DNA from: Anaerolineae bacterium
GTDB lineage: Bacteria > Pseudomonadota > Alphaproteobacteria > DSM-16000 > Inquilinaceae
Reading direction: 5' to 3'
Length of the DNA: 64,000 bases
NCBI GenBank assembly: GCA_028285185.1
Contig: JANQQD010000101.1
Span: forward strand, 1 to 64,000
The notes under the pieces were generated by a model. The model searched no databases and was not told the origin of the DNA. It worked only from the letters and a program-made list of their open reading frames with translations. Positions 8,193-16,585 of the stretch are shown here, in pieces. Made by a program: the position numbers and the translations under genes. Positions within the stretch are counted from its first letter, which is position 1. Every line of letters begins with the position of its first letter.

Positions 8193-8576
8193 ATGTCCCA
8201 TTCGATGACGACGCCCGGCGTGGCCGGCTGGATCGAACATTCCGGCCCTGACGCAGCAGCCGCCAAACGGTTCTACAGCGATGTTCTGGGATGGACGATC
8301 GCCGACATCCCGATGAAAGACGGGGCCGGCTATTCCGGCATCATGATCGGCGAAACCCCCATCGGCGGCTTCTCGCCATTCCCCTCGGACCATGGCGCGT
8401 GGACGATCTACATCACGGTGGAAGACGTCGATGCGCGTCTGGAGAAAGCGCAAGCCGCAGGCGCCAAGCTGCTGCACGGCCCGATGGATGTGCCCGGCGT
8501 CGGCCGCATGGCGACCATCGCAGATCCGCACGGGGCGCACATCGCCATGATCACCTATGAGAGCATGGGCGGGTAA
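8193..8576 (+). CDS. VOC (glyoxalase/bleomycin-resistance fold) family protein
   Basis: A 127-residue vicinal-oxygen-chelate protein with two beta-alpha-beta-beta-beta repeats. The first contains WIEHSGPDAAAAKRFYSDVLGW; the second starts near TIYITVEDVDARLEKAQAAGA and ends ATIADPHGAHIAM. Such proteins are metal-dependent lyases, isomerases or dioxygenases, or ligand-binding antibiotic-resistance proteins; the substrate here is unknown. The His of WIEH and Glu/His positions late in each repeat could be metal ligands. CGGAGA precedes the ATG. It follows the sigma factor by 82 nt and may belong to its regulon. Confidence 0.85.
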   Translation: MSHSMTTPGVAGWIEHSGPDAAAAKRFYSDVLGWTIADIPMKDGAGYSGIMIGETPIGGFSPFPSDHGAWTIYITVEDVDARLEKAQAAGAKLLHGPMDVPGVGRMATIADPHGAHIAMITYESMGG

Positions 8577-8590
8577 CCCGCCGCCGGCAC

Positions 8591-8614
8591 GGGGCATCGG
8601 GCAGCCGATGCCCC
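8591..8614 (+). other. Perfect RNA hairpin between VOC and TfoX-like genes
   Basis: GGGGCATCGG, loop GCAG, then CCGATGCCCC: a perfect 10-bp stem in the 56-nt gap between two co-directional genes. No T-run follows, so it is more likely an mRNA stability or attenuation structure than an intrinsic terminator. Confidence 0.5.
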
Positions 8615-8632
8615 CAACCTTGAGGACCAGCC

Positions 8633-8974
8633 ATGGCCTATGATGAAGAGCTGGCCCAGCGCTTTCGCGACGGCCTCGGCGGCATGGCCGGCATTTCGGA
8701 GAAGCGGATGATGGGGGGCGTCTGCTTCTTGCTCCACGGCAACATGCTGGGCGGCGCCGACCGGACCAAGGCCGGCGAGGGACGGTTCATGCTGCGCGTC
8801 GGCAAAGAGAACGAAGCCGAAGCGTTGCAGCGGCCAGGCGCCATGCCGGTGAATTTCACCGGCCGGCATATGGGCGGGCTTGTCTTCGTTGACGCAGCCG
8901 CCTGTGACCATGCCACCCTGGAGGGCTGGATTGCGCTCGCGCTTCGCTTCGTCTCGACCCTTCCGCCCAAATGA
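8633..8974 (+). CDS. TfoX/Sxy N-terminal domain protein
   Basis: A 113-residue stand-alone TfoX N-terminal domain. Family features are KRMMGGVCFLLHGNMLGG in the first half and MPVNFTGRHMGGLVFVD in the second. Full-length Sxy/TfoX regulates competence in gammaproteobacteria, but single-domain versions like this one are widespread in alphaproteobacteria and of unknown function. It starts at an ATG after AGGACCAGCC and lies 25 nt before the next gene, suggesting a small operon. Confidence 0.82.
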   Translation: MAYDEELAQRFRDGLGGMAGISEKRMMGGVCFLLHGNMLGGADRTKAGEGRFMLRVGKENEAEALQRPGAMPVNFTGRHMGGLVFVDAAACDHATLEGWIALALRFVSTLPPK

Positions 8975-8999
8975 CCAGAGGCATGAGGAGACGCAGCCC

Positions 9000-9665
9000 A
9001 TGACGGAGACAACATTCTCCGCCTTCCCGGCGGAGACCCTCGACTTCCTTTCCGACCTGAAGGCCAACAACAACCGCCAGTGGTTCACCGACAACAAAGA
9101 GATCTATGAGCGCGCTGTGAAGCAGCCCGCCGATCGGTTCTGCGCCGCTATCGCAGCGCGGCTGGAGACGCTGACCGGGCAAGCCCATACCTCCCGGGTC
9201 TACCGGCTGCATCGCGACCTCCGGTTCGCGAAAGACAAGACGCCGTACAATGCGCACCTGCACATCGCATTCATGCCGCAAGGTGACCTTTCCACCCCGC
9301 CAAGCTGGTTCTTCGGCCTGGAACCCGATCACCTGACGCTGGGGGCCGGCGTCTTTGCGTTCGAAAAGCCGGCGCTGGAGCGCTTCCGGGCGCAGGTTGC
9401 GGGCTCGGCCGGCGACACGCTGTCGCAAACTCTGGCTGACCTGAAGGCCGACGGCGCCCGCATCGGCGAACCGGAGCTGGCCCGCGTTCCGGCCGGCTAT
9501 CCCAAGGACCATCCCAATGCCGATCTGCTGCGCCGCAAGGGCCTGTCGGCCTGGATCGACATCGCCCCTCCCGACACGGCAACCCGCGGAGACTTCATGG
9601 AGGAATGCCTGGGCGTTTTCACCCGGCTGAAACCGCTGGTCGACTGGCTTTCCTTCGCCTGCTAG
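9000..9665 (+). CDS. DUF2461/TIGR02453 family protein
   Basis: A 221-residue cytoplasmic protein of the DUF2461 family. The N-terminus has ETLDFLSDLKANNNRQWFTDNK, and the middle has RLHRDLRFAKDKTPYNAHLHI, the most conserved stretch of the family. The function is unknown. The ATG at 9000 is preceded by GAGGAG; the open reading extends upstream but overlaps the TfoX-like gene and lacks similarity. It stands in the run of small + strand genes behind the sigma factor. Confidence 0.85.
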   Translation: MTETTFSAFPAETLDFLSDLKANNNRQWFTDNKEIYERAVKQPADRFCAAIAARLETLTGQAHTSRVYRLHRDLRFAKDKTPYNAHLHIAFMPQGDLSTPPSWFFGLEPDHLTLGAGVFAFEKPALERFRAQVAGSAGDTLSQTLADLKADGARIGEPELARVPAGYPKDHPNADLLRRKGLSAWIDIAPPDTATRGDFMEECLGVFTRLKPLVDWLSFAC

Positions 9666-9718
9666 CCGCAGCATTTTCGCCCGGCCGGTCGACTTGAGCG
9701 GCATCCGCCGCCATCATC

Positions 9719-10585
9719 ATGGCAATGGCGACAGGCGGAGAGCGGGACGTGGCAGCTGACATGGGCCAGTTCGTCGAAGGCGGCGGTGGGGTCGACCTTT
9801 ACGCCCGCGAATGGGGCAACCCGGACGGACCGGAGATCCTGTTGATCCATGGGTGGTCACAGGCGCACGCCTCATGGGTGACGGTGTATGACAGCCCGCT
9901 TGCCGACCGGTTCCGGTTTGTGGCGTTCGACCTGCGCGGCCACGGCTTTTCCGCAAGGCCCAACGCGCCCAGCGCCTACCAGGACGGCGACCTGATGGCG
10001 GACGACGTGCGGGCTGTGATCGACGCCTTCGGCCTCTCAAGCCCCGTGCTGGTCGGCTGGTCCTATGGCGGCATCATTGTCGGGGACTATCTGGCAAAGT
10101 ACGGCGACTGCGGCATCGCGGGCGTCGTCACCATCGGCGCCTTCTTCCGAAACGGCCCCGGCGCGGCAGAGCAGATTTTCGGCCCCACCGTGGCGGCTGT
10201 CGGCCGCAGCACCTTCAGCCTCGATTTCGCGACCCAGATCGACGGCATCCGGCGCTTCATCGACGGCGCCATGGTGGCCCCGCTCTCGCCGGACCAGCTT
10301 GCCGAAGCTGTCGCGCTGAACATGATGACGCCGCCACAGGTGCGCGCCGCCCTTCTGACGCGCGTGGTCGATCATGGGCCGGCCTATGCCGCAACGACGA
10401 AACCGCTCTTGGTCATCCACGGGGCGGAGGACCAAATCGTCCACGTCCGCGTCAGCGAAGCATTCCGCGACATCTGCGCCGATGCCGAGGTGATCGTCTA
10501 TGACGGCATCGGCCATGTGCCGTTCTTCGAGGCCGCCGGGCACTTCAACGCCGACCTGGCCCACTTTGTCGAGTGTCTGCCGTAA
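9719..10585 (+). CDS. Alpha/beta-fold hydrolase
   Basis: A 288-residue soluble hydrolase. The oxyanion-hole motif is HGWSQAHASW, the nucleophile elbow is GWSYGG (Ser), the acid is in HGAEDQIVHV (Asp), and the catalytic His is in GIGHVPF, all in canonical order. No signal peptide is seen. Residues 1-30 include GGGVDLYAREWG, typical of haloperoxidase/epoxide-hydrolase-like members. The substrate cannot be deduced. A second ATG six nt downstream is an equally possible start. Confidence 0.88.
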   Translation: MAMATGGERDVAADMGQFVEGGGGVDLYAREWGNPDGPEILLIHGWSQAHASWVTVYDSPLADRFRFVAFDLRGHGFSARPNAPSAYQDGDLMADDVRAVIDAFGLSSPVLVGWSYGGIIVGDYLAKYGDCGIAGVVTIGAFFRNGPGAAEQIFGPTVAAVGRSTFSLDFATQIDGIRRFIDGAMVAPLSPDQLAEAVALNMMTPPQVRAALLTRVVDHGPAYAATTKPLLVIHGAEDQIVHVRVSEAFRDICADAEVIVYDGIGHVPFFEAAGHFNADLAHFVECLP

Positions 10586-10733
10586 CAGTCGTCGGGCGGC
10601 CGAGCCTGCAGCGCCACCCATGTTCCCCGCACAGCAGATTAGGCCGCCATAGCGGTGAAGTGTCAGGGTCGTTATGCTAAAGAAATGTTACCGCGCAGCG
10701 CGGCACCAACAATGATGCGAAAAGGCGGCGCCC

Positions 10734-11534
10734 ATGTCGTTCAATCTCACCTATCTCGATCGCTTCAAGATCGAGAATAAGCGCGCCGGATTGACCGAAC
10801 CGTCCGGCATTGCACTTGCGCATGACGGCGCCGGCTTCTGGACCGTGAGCGACGACACGAAACGCATCCTTTATCTGAGCTTGGACGGCAAGGTGGATAA
10901 AGGCCGTTCCTTCAAGATTCCGGACAATGAGCTTGAAGGCGTGACCACGCATCCCGGTGGGAAAACGCTGTTTGCCGTGCGGGAGAAGGGCAACGAGATC
11001 TTGAAGCTGAACATCGCCAAGCAATCCGTCATGGCGCGGCGGCGATTGGCCGAAATGGAGGGGTACGATCGGATTGCCGGCCATCTCGCAGGTAGCGGCG
11101 AGGATAACAAGGGGCTGGAAGGGGTCGCCTGGAATGCCGATACCCGCTCGCTGTTCTGCGTCAAGGAAAGCGACCCAGGGCTGATGATCGAAGTGTCGTC
11201 CGATCTTAAGAAGATTCGGCACCACACCCTGTTCACCGACGAAATGGGGTTCTCAGACCCTGAGGGGCGTGCGGGAACGGTCGACTATTCCGGCCTCTGT
11301 CATGATCCGACCCGCAAGGGATTATGGATCGTGAGCGACAGGGCAAAACGGCTCTACCTCTATTGCCCGAAGGAAGGGCGCGTCCTTCACAGCGCGGCAC
11401 TGGGGTATGGCAGGAACGGCGAGTACAGAGAGGTGAAGCAGGCGGAAGGCGTGACTTTCGATCCTGCAACGGGCCACCTCTACATCGTCAGCGACGCTGA
11501 GGCTCGTCTCTACGTCTTTGACGTCCGGGCCTGA
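10734..11534 (+). CDS. SdiA-regulated (YjiK-like) beta-propeller protein
   Basis: A 266-residue protein of the SdiA-regulated/YjiK family. Propeller-type repeats are visible: LTEPSGIALAHDGAGFWTVSDD, LEGVTTHPGGKTLFAVREKG, LEGVAWNADTRSLFCVKE, SGLCHDPTRKGLWIVSD and EGVTFDPATGHLYIVSD. Unlike many relatives it has no signal peptide, so a cytoplasmic location is likely, or a non-classical start has been missed. The function is unknown. AAAAGGCGG precedes the ATG. It ends 35 nt from the convergent pentapeptide gene; no terminator hairpin is evident between them. Confidence 0.8.
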   Translation: MSFNLTYLDRFKIENKRAGLTEPSGIALAHDGAGFWTVSDDTKRILYLSLDGKVDKGRSFKIPDNELEGVTTHPGGKTLFAVREKGNEILKLNIAKQSVMARRRLAEMEGYDRIAGHLAGSGEDNKGLEGVAWNADTRSLFCVKESDPGLMIEVSSDLKKIRHHTLFTDEMGFSDPEGRAGTVDYSGLCHDPTRKGLWIVSDRAKRLYLYCPKEGRVLHSAALGYGRNGEYREVKQAEGVTFDPATGHLYIVSDAEARLYVFDVRA

Positions 11535-11569
11535 CACAGTCCCGTCGGCTTCAACACTGAGGCGAAGCG

Positions 11570-12976
11570 TCAGACGCAGATGCCAACGGCCCCGCGTGTA
11601 TCGGCGCCGGTGAGATCAGCGCCCCGCAGATCGGCGCCGCTTAAGTCACAGTCCAGCAGAATGGCATCCGACAGGTTGGCATCCCTGAGATCAGAGCGAC
11701 CCAACTTCGCCCCGGAAAGGTTGACCTGGCTCAGATCCGCTTCGTTGAGATTGACCTCTTCCAGGCGGGCGTTCCTGAGTGACGTTACCGCCTTGCGGCC
11801 GCTCGTTCCCGTCAGGATCAGTGGCGACAGCCGGGCATGCGTCAGACATCCTCTCGACAGGTTGGCGCCATCGAGGTTCGTACCCCGGAGATCCGCATCC
11901 GTCATGTTCACATTGAGGGCCATGACCCGCGACAGATTGGCGGCACAGAACTGCGTACCGGACAGGTCGGCACAGGACAGGTTGGTCAATGCAAGGTTGG
12001 CGGCCGACAGATCCATCCCGGCCAACTGCGCCTGCCGCAAATCGACGCGGCTGAGATCGGCCTGATGTCCCTCGCTTCCCAGCGTGCGGACCCAGCGCAT
12101 GTGGTTGCGCAGCAACTCAGCAATCGACTTGTCCAGATTGTCGAGCTGGATCGAGGTGATCGCGCGCGACACGTCCACCTTGCGCATGTCTGAATAGCGA
12201 TACTGCGATGCCGTCAGGTCGGCACCATCAAGGTCGGTGTTGTCCAACAAGGCCCCGGCGAGCATGGCACCGTGCAAGACGCAGCCCTTGAGCGACGCGT
12301 TAGTCAGGTCCGCCCCGGCGAACAGGGCACCGCGCATATCGCTGTCCGACAGATCTGCATGCGCCAAATTGGCGCCACTGAGATCGGCGTTGCGCATGCT
12401 GGTACGCTGGCCGAAGATGCGGCCAATCCTGGCGTCCTTCAGGTTCGCTCGCTCAAGATTGGCCCCGTCGATGACGGCATCGGCCTCGCGCATCGGCACC
12501 AGGTTCCCGTCTTCGTCCTGACGCAGGATGAACCCGGCACGGATGTCCGCGCGTCGCAGATCCGCACCTGCCAGATTGGCGTTGGACAGGATAGCTCCAC
12601 GCAAATCGGCACGCTCCAGATGGGCGTCGCGCAAGTCCGCTCCTGTGCAATCCGCTCCGAACAGGTTGGCACCGGTCAGGCGGGCACCGCGCAGGCAGAT
12701 GTTCGTCAGCCGCGCGCCCACCATTTCAGCCTCACGCAGATCGGTCCCGTTCAGCGCCAGACCGGAGCAGTCATGGAAGCTGATGATCAGGCGCCGGGCG
12801 TCGCGCCGACCATTCAGGTAGTTGTAGTGACGCCGAACGTGTTCGATGAGTTCCGGCTGGGTAAGCCGCCCTCTGACCGGCGGCCCATTCGCCTCATCGT
12901 CAGCGAGAGTCATCGGGTCCGCGACCATCGACGGGAGCCTCCGCGTGTGCAAGCGCGCGTTCGACTGCCGGGACAC
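11570..12976 (-). CDS. Pentapeptide-repeat protein (copy 1)
   Basis: A protein of up to 468 residues made almost entirely of A(D/N)LxX pentapeptides, which fold as a right-handed quadrilateral beta-helix. An N-terminal cap carries TQPELIEHVRRHYNYLNGRRDARRLIISFHDCSGL. Around residue 290 a non-repeat insert (LDNLDKSIAELLRNHMRWVRTLGSEGHQ) breaks the helix into two arms. It is a close paralogue of the next gene upstream, with the cap, insert and many repeats conserved. No signal peptide or TM segment is seen. The function is unknown; membrane association or protein-protein scaffolding are options. The start could also be the downstream Met codons (MVADPMTLADD). Confidence 0.9.
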   Translation of the reverse strand: MSRQSNARLHTRRLPSMVADPMTLADDEANGPPVRGRLTQPELIEHVRRHYNYLNGRRDARRLIISFHDCSGLALNGTDLREAEMVGARLTNICLRGARLTGANLFGADCTGADLRDAHLERADLRGAILSNANLAGADLRRADIRAGFILRQDEDGNLVPMREADAVIDGANLERANLKDARIGRIFGQRTSMRNADLSGANLAHADLSDSDMRGALFAGADLTNASLKGCVLHGAMLAGALLDNTDLDGADLTASQYRYSDMRKVDVSRAITSIQLDNLDKSIAELLRNHMRWVRTLGSEGHQADLSRVDLRQAQLAGMDLSAANLALTNLSCADLSGTQFCAANLSRVMALNVNMTDADLRGTNLDGANLSRGCLTHARLSPLILTGTSGRKAVTSLRNARLEEVNLNEADLSQVNLSGAKLGRSDLRDANLSDAILLDCDLSGADLRGADLTGADTRGAVGICV

Positions 12977-13067
12977 TTCGCCGATATCGCGAGGCCAGGA
13001 CAGTCGGCCATGGAGCCACGGACGGCCTCCGAGACGCGAGTGTCACTCTTCTCAATACGTTGGCGCG

Positions 13068-13087
13068 GTTAAGATTCGCTTACGCCA
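13068..13087 (-). promoter_or_regulatory. Conserved upstream motif of pentapeptide gene copy 1 (CtrA-like)
   Basis: A 20-nt motif matching 17 positions of one upstream of copy 2. It contains TTAA-N7-TTAC, one base from the CtrA consensus TTAA-N7-TTAA. It lies about 90 nt before the gene start. Regulation by CtrA is inference. Confidence 0.35.
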
Positions 13088-13178
13088 TCCCGCGGCGGGC
13101 CGCATCGGCATCGCCGGCGATGCGCAAGCGCGGCTAAAGGTCTTTGACGCCCGGGCCCTGAGACGTGGCCGTTGCCGC

Positions 13179-14537
13179 TCAGTACCGGACACCCACGGCC
13201 CCGCGCAGGTCGGCACCATCCAGATTGGCGCCACGCAGGTCGGCGCCGGTCAGATCACAATCCAGCAGCACGGCATCCTTCAGGTTCGCGTCCCGGAAAT
13301 TGGCCCGGATCAGACGGCAGCCGGAAAGGTCCGCCCGTGTCAGGTTGGCCTGATGCAGCTTCGCCTCCTCAAGCCTGGCGCCGCGCAGGGAAGTATGGGC
13401 CGCCCGCCCGCTGGTCCCCGTCAGCACCAGCGGCGACAGGCGCGCATGCGAAAGGTTGCATCCGAAAAGATTGGCGCCGTCCAGCCGCGTGCCCCTGAGG
13501 TCGGCATCGGTCATATCGGCGTTCATGGCCATCAGTTGCGACAGGTTCGACGCCCGGAACTGCGTGCCCGACAGATTGGCGAAGGACATGTTGGTCAGCG
13601 TCAGGTTGGCAGCCGACAGATCCAGCCCCGTCAATTCCGCCTTGCGCAGGTCCACCCGACTGAGATCGGCCTGATGACCCTCGCGCCCGAGGGTGCGCAC
13701 CCACAGCATGTGGTCGCGCAGCAGTTCGGCAATGGACTTGTCCAGGCTGTCCAGCTCGATCGACGTGATCGCCTTGGACAGGTCCACCTTCAGCATGTCG
13801 ATATAGCCATATTGCGAGGCCGTCAGGTCCGCGCCTTCCAGATCGGTGTTGTCCAGAAGCGCGCCGGCCAGCACGGCGCCGTGCAGCACGCATCCGCGCA
13901 GCGACGTGTTCGTCAGGTCCGCCCCGGCGAAGACGGCGCCGCGGAGGTCGCTGTCGGAGAGATCGGCGTTGGCGAGATTGGCGCCGGTCAGATCGGCATT
14001 CAGCATGCTGGTGCGCTGGCCGAAGACGCGGCCGATTCGGGCCCCTTTAAGCTTCGCGCGGTCGAGATTTGCGCCGTCGATCACGGCGTCGGCCTCGCGC
14101 ATCGGGATCAGGTTGCCATCCTCGTCCTGATGCAGGATGAACCCGTTGCGGATGTCCGCACGGCGCAGGTCGGCGCCCGCAAGCACGGCATTGGAAAGGA
14201 TCGCCCCCCGCAGATCAGCGCGCTCCAGCACCGCATCCCGCAGGTCGGTTCCTGAGCAGTCCGCGCCGAACAGGTTGGAGCCCGACAGGTTGGCGCCCTG
14301 CAGCCGTGAACCCGCCAGCTTCGCGCCGACCATCTCCGCATCCCGGAGATCGGCGCCGTTGAGAGTAAGGTCCGAGCAGTCGAGGAAGCTCACGACAAGG
14401 CGCTTGGCGTTCTTTCGCCCATGCAAATAACTGTAGTGATACTTTGCAAGATCTCGTATCTCGGGCTGCGTTACACGGCCCTTCAATGTCCAGCTACCTA
14501 CACCGTCATCTAATTCATCCATCGCGCACATATCCAT
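13179..14537 (-). CDS. Pentapeptide-repeat protein (copy 2)
   Basis: A 452-residue paralogue of the neighbouring gene with the same plan. An N-terminal cap (TQPEIRDLAKYHYSYLHGRK..RLVVSFLDCSDL) is followed by an A(D/N)LxX beta-helix arm, a helical insert (LDSLDKSIAELLRDHMLWVRTL) and a second arm. The chosen ATG (MDMCAMDELDDG) has GGAGAG seven nt upstream; an upstream in-frame start would add 24 residues without similarity. Both paralogues share the motif DEDGNLIPMREADAVIDGANL-like segment, showing a recent tandem duplication. Unknown function, predicted cytosolic. Confidence 0.9.
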   Translation of the reverse strand: MDMCAMDELDDGVGSWTLKGRVTQPEIRDLAKYHYSYLHGRKNAKRLVVSFLDCSDLTLNGADLRDAEMVGAKLAGSRLQGANLSGSNLFGADCSGTDLRDAVLERADLRGAILSNAVLAGADLRRADIRNGFILHQDEDGNLIPMREADAVIDGANLDRAKLKGARIGRVFGQRTSMLNADLTGANLANADLSDSDLRGAVFAGADLTNTSLRGCVLHGAVLAGALLDNTDLEGADLTASQYGYIDMLKVDLSKAITSIELDSLDKSIAELLRDHMLWVRTLGREGHQADLSRVDLRKAELTGLDLSAANLTLTNMSFANLSGTQFRASNLSQLMAMNADMTDADLRGTRLDGANLFGCNLSHARLSPLVLTGTSGRAAHTSLRGARLEEAKLHQANLTRADLSGCRLIRANFRDANLKDAVLLDCDLTGADLRGANLDGADLRGAVGVRY

Positions 14538-14668
14538 AGAATAACTCTCCGTGAGCCCGAACAACGCGACAGGTAGACAATTTAGCGGTATAGGCGTGCC
14601 GGCGGCCACTGGAATCGCAGGCTGACGACGGCAGGACCGATCCCCCGCCTCATAGATACGATTGAGCC

Positions 14669-14688
14669 GTTAAGGATCGCTTACGGCA
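14669..14688 (-). promoter_or_regulatory. Conserved upstream motif of pentapeptide gene copy 2 (CtrA-like)
   Basis: GTTAAGGATCGCTTACGGCA, about 130 nt before the copy 2 start, containing TTAA-N7-TTAC. It corresponds to the motif upstream of copy 1, so it was duplicated with the gene or is under selection. Confidence 0.35.
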
Positions 14689-14695
14689 ACATTGG

Positions 14696-14715
14696 AATTC
14701 ACCTGATGGTGAATT
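14696..14715. other. Perfect hairpin AATTCACC-TGAT-GGTGAATT
   Basis: An 8-bp perfect inverted repeat with a TGAT loop, in an AT-rich stretch (14,690-14,740) that contrasts with the GC-rich surroundings. It lies between the pentapeptide promoter region and the RAYT element and could be an operator or part of the element's insertion site. Confidence 0.4.
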
Positions 14716-14746
14716 ATACTAAATATGAAGTCATCCAATCGAGGGA

Positions 14747-15668
14747 GGGTCAGGTCTTTCCCAATCATGTCCCCTTCAGCCTAACCGCTTTCGAGCCCAC
14801 GCACCGCGCGGCTGACGGTCGTGTAGTGCACGCCGAAATGGCGGGCGATCGCGGCCTGGGAATAGCCGCCGGACAGGTAAGCGTGCGCCATCGCCTCTTT
14901 GCGGTCGGCATGTTGCTCCGCATACCAGGCCAACGGCTTCGGCGCGGGGCGGCGCTGGGCGGCCGGTACTTCGGACAGGTCGGCAGCTTGGCCGATCCGG
15001 GCCTGCATGGCATCGACGAATTCCGGCGTGCCCAGAAAAATCTGGCGGTGCAGATCCTCCCATACCGGCGGCGCGTCCATACCGTCCGCCACGAAGGCAG
15101 CATAAGCCTGCCTTGCCCGCGCGCGACGGCGCCCGAACTGGGACAACAGCCAAGCGGTCTCCAGCCAGTCCGGCGCCTTGGCCTCGCCAAGCACAGCCCG
15201 ATGGCTGCTCCAATGCCATAGCTCCGCCGACCGCACCAGCTCAGCACGGACCGGGTTCAGCACGACGTGCCGGCAGACCGCCAGAAGATGGGACTCCCGC
15301 TCCACCAGGATCGCTTTGTATCGCCCCTGAAAGACGTGCCCCGGCCGGCCGTGGCGCCGGTTGAAAGCCTGGGTATAGATGCCGCCCAGCTGCCGCATGC
15401 CGCGCGCCAGGGTGGGCTCCACCGTTTCCACGACCAGGTGATAGTGGTTGTCCATCAGGCAATAGGCATGGACCCGCCATCGGAAACGTTCGCACACACT
15501 ACCCAGCTGGCGCAGCAGCAGCGCACGGTCGTCTTCATCGGCGAATATGTCGTGCCCGGCATTGCCCCGTGCGGTGAGGTGGTAGAGCGCGCCGGGAAAC
15601 TCGATGCGAAGCGGTCTGGCCATGGGTCCATGCTAGCATCCCACATCCGATGGCGAAAGACCTGACCC
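14747..15668 (-). mobile_element. RAYT (REP-associated tyrosine transposase) unit with 14-bp inverted ends
   Basis: GGGTCAGGTCTTTC at 14747-14760 recurs as its exact reverse complement at 15655-15668, framing the Y1-type transposase gene. Inverted REP-type sequences flanking a single RAYT gene are typical of these domesticated IS200/IS605 relatives. The 922-bp unit carries no other gene. No target-site duplication is expected for HUH enzymes and none was seen. Confidence 0.65.
14781..15623 (-). CDS. REP-associated tyrosine (Y1) transposase
   Basis: A 280-residue Y1_Tnp/IS200-like HUH enzyme. The start RPLRIEFPGALYHLTARGN is the family hallmark. The HUH motif is HYH in LMDNHYHLVVE, and a conserved Tyr lies in VFQGRYKAILVE. 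The C-terminal third ends with a DNA-binding helix-turn-helix (YSQAAIARHFGVHYTTVSRAVRGLE). RAYTs usually act on REP palindromes and are rarely self-mobile. The gene appears intact. Confidence 0.92.
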   Translation of the reverse strand: MARPLRIEFPGALYHLTARGNAGHDIFADEDDRALLLRQLGSVCERFRWRVHAYCLMDNHYHLVVETVEPTLARGMRQLGGIYTQAFNRRHGRPGHVFQGRYKAILVERESHLLAVCRHVVLNPVRAELVRSAELWHWSSHRAVLGEAKAPDWLETAWLLSQFGRRRARARQAYAAFVADGMDAPPVWEDLHRQIFLGTPEFVDAMQARIGQAADLSEVPAAQRRPAPKPLAWYAEQHADRKEAMAHAYLSGGYSQAAIARHFGVHYTTVSRAVRGLESG

Positions 15669-15799
15669 TGAACGAATACCGTCCACGTTTGTGGTGTCGA
15701 TCCAGGCCAGCATGTGTCGTCTTTTGCGTAGCGGCGGCGTGAGCGACCATGATGGGATCCGTCGTGTGCCTTGCTCCACCGCCCAAGGGAACGACCACC

Positions 15800-16585
15800 A
15801 TGGCCATCGCTTCCGCCCTCGGACCCACCGGTCCTGCCCCTTGTTCCGACGCCGAGTGGAAAACCCGCACGGAGCTGTCGGCCGTCTATCACCTGTTGCG
15901 CAAATACCGGCTGACCGACCTCACCAACCAATGGCACGCCGCCCGCGTGCCGGGCGAGGAGGCACTGCTGACCCACCATTACGGCCTGTTCAATGAAGAG
16001 GTCCGCGCCTCCAACCTGGTCAAGGTCGGCTTCGACCGCACCAACCTGACGCCGGAGAATGGCGAGCCCAACCCCTCGGCCACGGAAATCGCCAAGCTGC
16101 TCTTCGAGGCGCGGCCGGAGATTGCCTGCGTCATGCATGTCCACACCAAGGCGATCATGGGCGTTTCGGCCCAAACCCAGGGCCTTCAGCCCTATTCCCA
16201 AGCCTTCCTGATGATCGGCGGCGCCGACCAGATCGGCTATACCCGCTATGAATTCGAGTGCACCGACGCGTTCCTGGCCGCGCTGGAGAAGGCGGCCGCG
16301 GGCAAATCGATGATCGTTGAGGCCTTCCACGGCGCCTTCGTGCTGGGCCACACCGTGGGCGAAGCCTTCTTCAAGGCCTTCTATCTCGACCAGGCCTGTG
16401 CCGTGCAGTTGGCCGTCCAGTCGGCCGGCGCCGCCGGGGCTGAGATCATGACCCTGAACCAGGCAGAGATCGACCGCCACCTCGCCGACATGGCCAAGAG
16501 CGACTGGTACGGCTATGAAGGCGCGCTGGAGTGGGAAGCCTGCCTGCGCTGCATGGACCGCGAGGCGCCCCAGTACAAGCAGTAG
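15800..16585 (+). CDS. Class II aldolase/adducin family protein
   Basis: A 261-residue protein with the class II aldolase/adducin fold, a zinc enzyme type. It shows DLTNQWHAARVPG near residue 40 and metal-ligand histidines in CVMHVHTKA (about residue 113) and EAFHGAFVLGH (about residue 173). Members include fuculose-phosphate aldolase and decarboxylases, but the adducin-like subgroup seen here has no clear assignment. The start is the ATG after GGGAACGACCACC. It begins a run with the next two genes, whose reading overlaps its 3' end. Confidence 0.87.
   Translation: MAIASALGPTGPAPCSDAEWKTRTELSAVYHLLRKYRLTDLTNQWHAARVPGEEALLTHHYGLFNEEVRASNLVKVGFDRTNLTPENGEPNPSATEIAKLLFEARPEIACVMHVHTKAIMGVSAQTQGLQPYSQAFLMIGGADQIGYTRYEFECTDAFLAALEKAAAGKSMIVEAFHGAFVLGHTVGEAFFKAFYLDQACAVQLAVQSAGAAGAEIMTLNQAEIDRHLADMAKSDWYGYEGALEWEACLRCMDREAPQYKQ

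Noticed and set aside
12272-14255. Plus-strand open frames across the pentapeptide genes with QIG/QVG repeats
   Set aside because: Antisense shadows of the pentapeptide repeats; no starts with ribosome sites and no independent family features.
11570-14537. Dense ~15-bp periodic DNA repeats, as if a tandem repeat or CRISPR-like array
   Set aside because: The periodicity is fully explained by in-frame A(D/N)LxX pentapeptide codons in two proteins; there are no conserved repeats with unique spacers.
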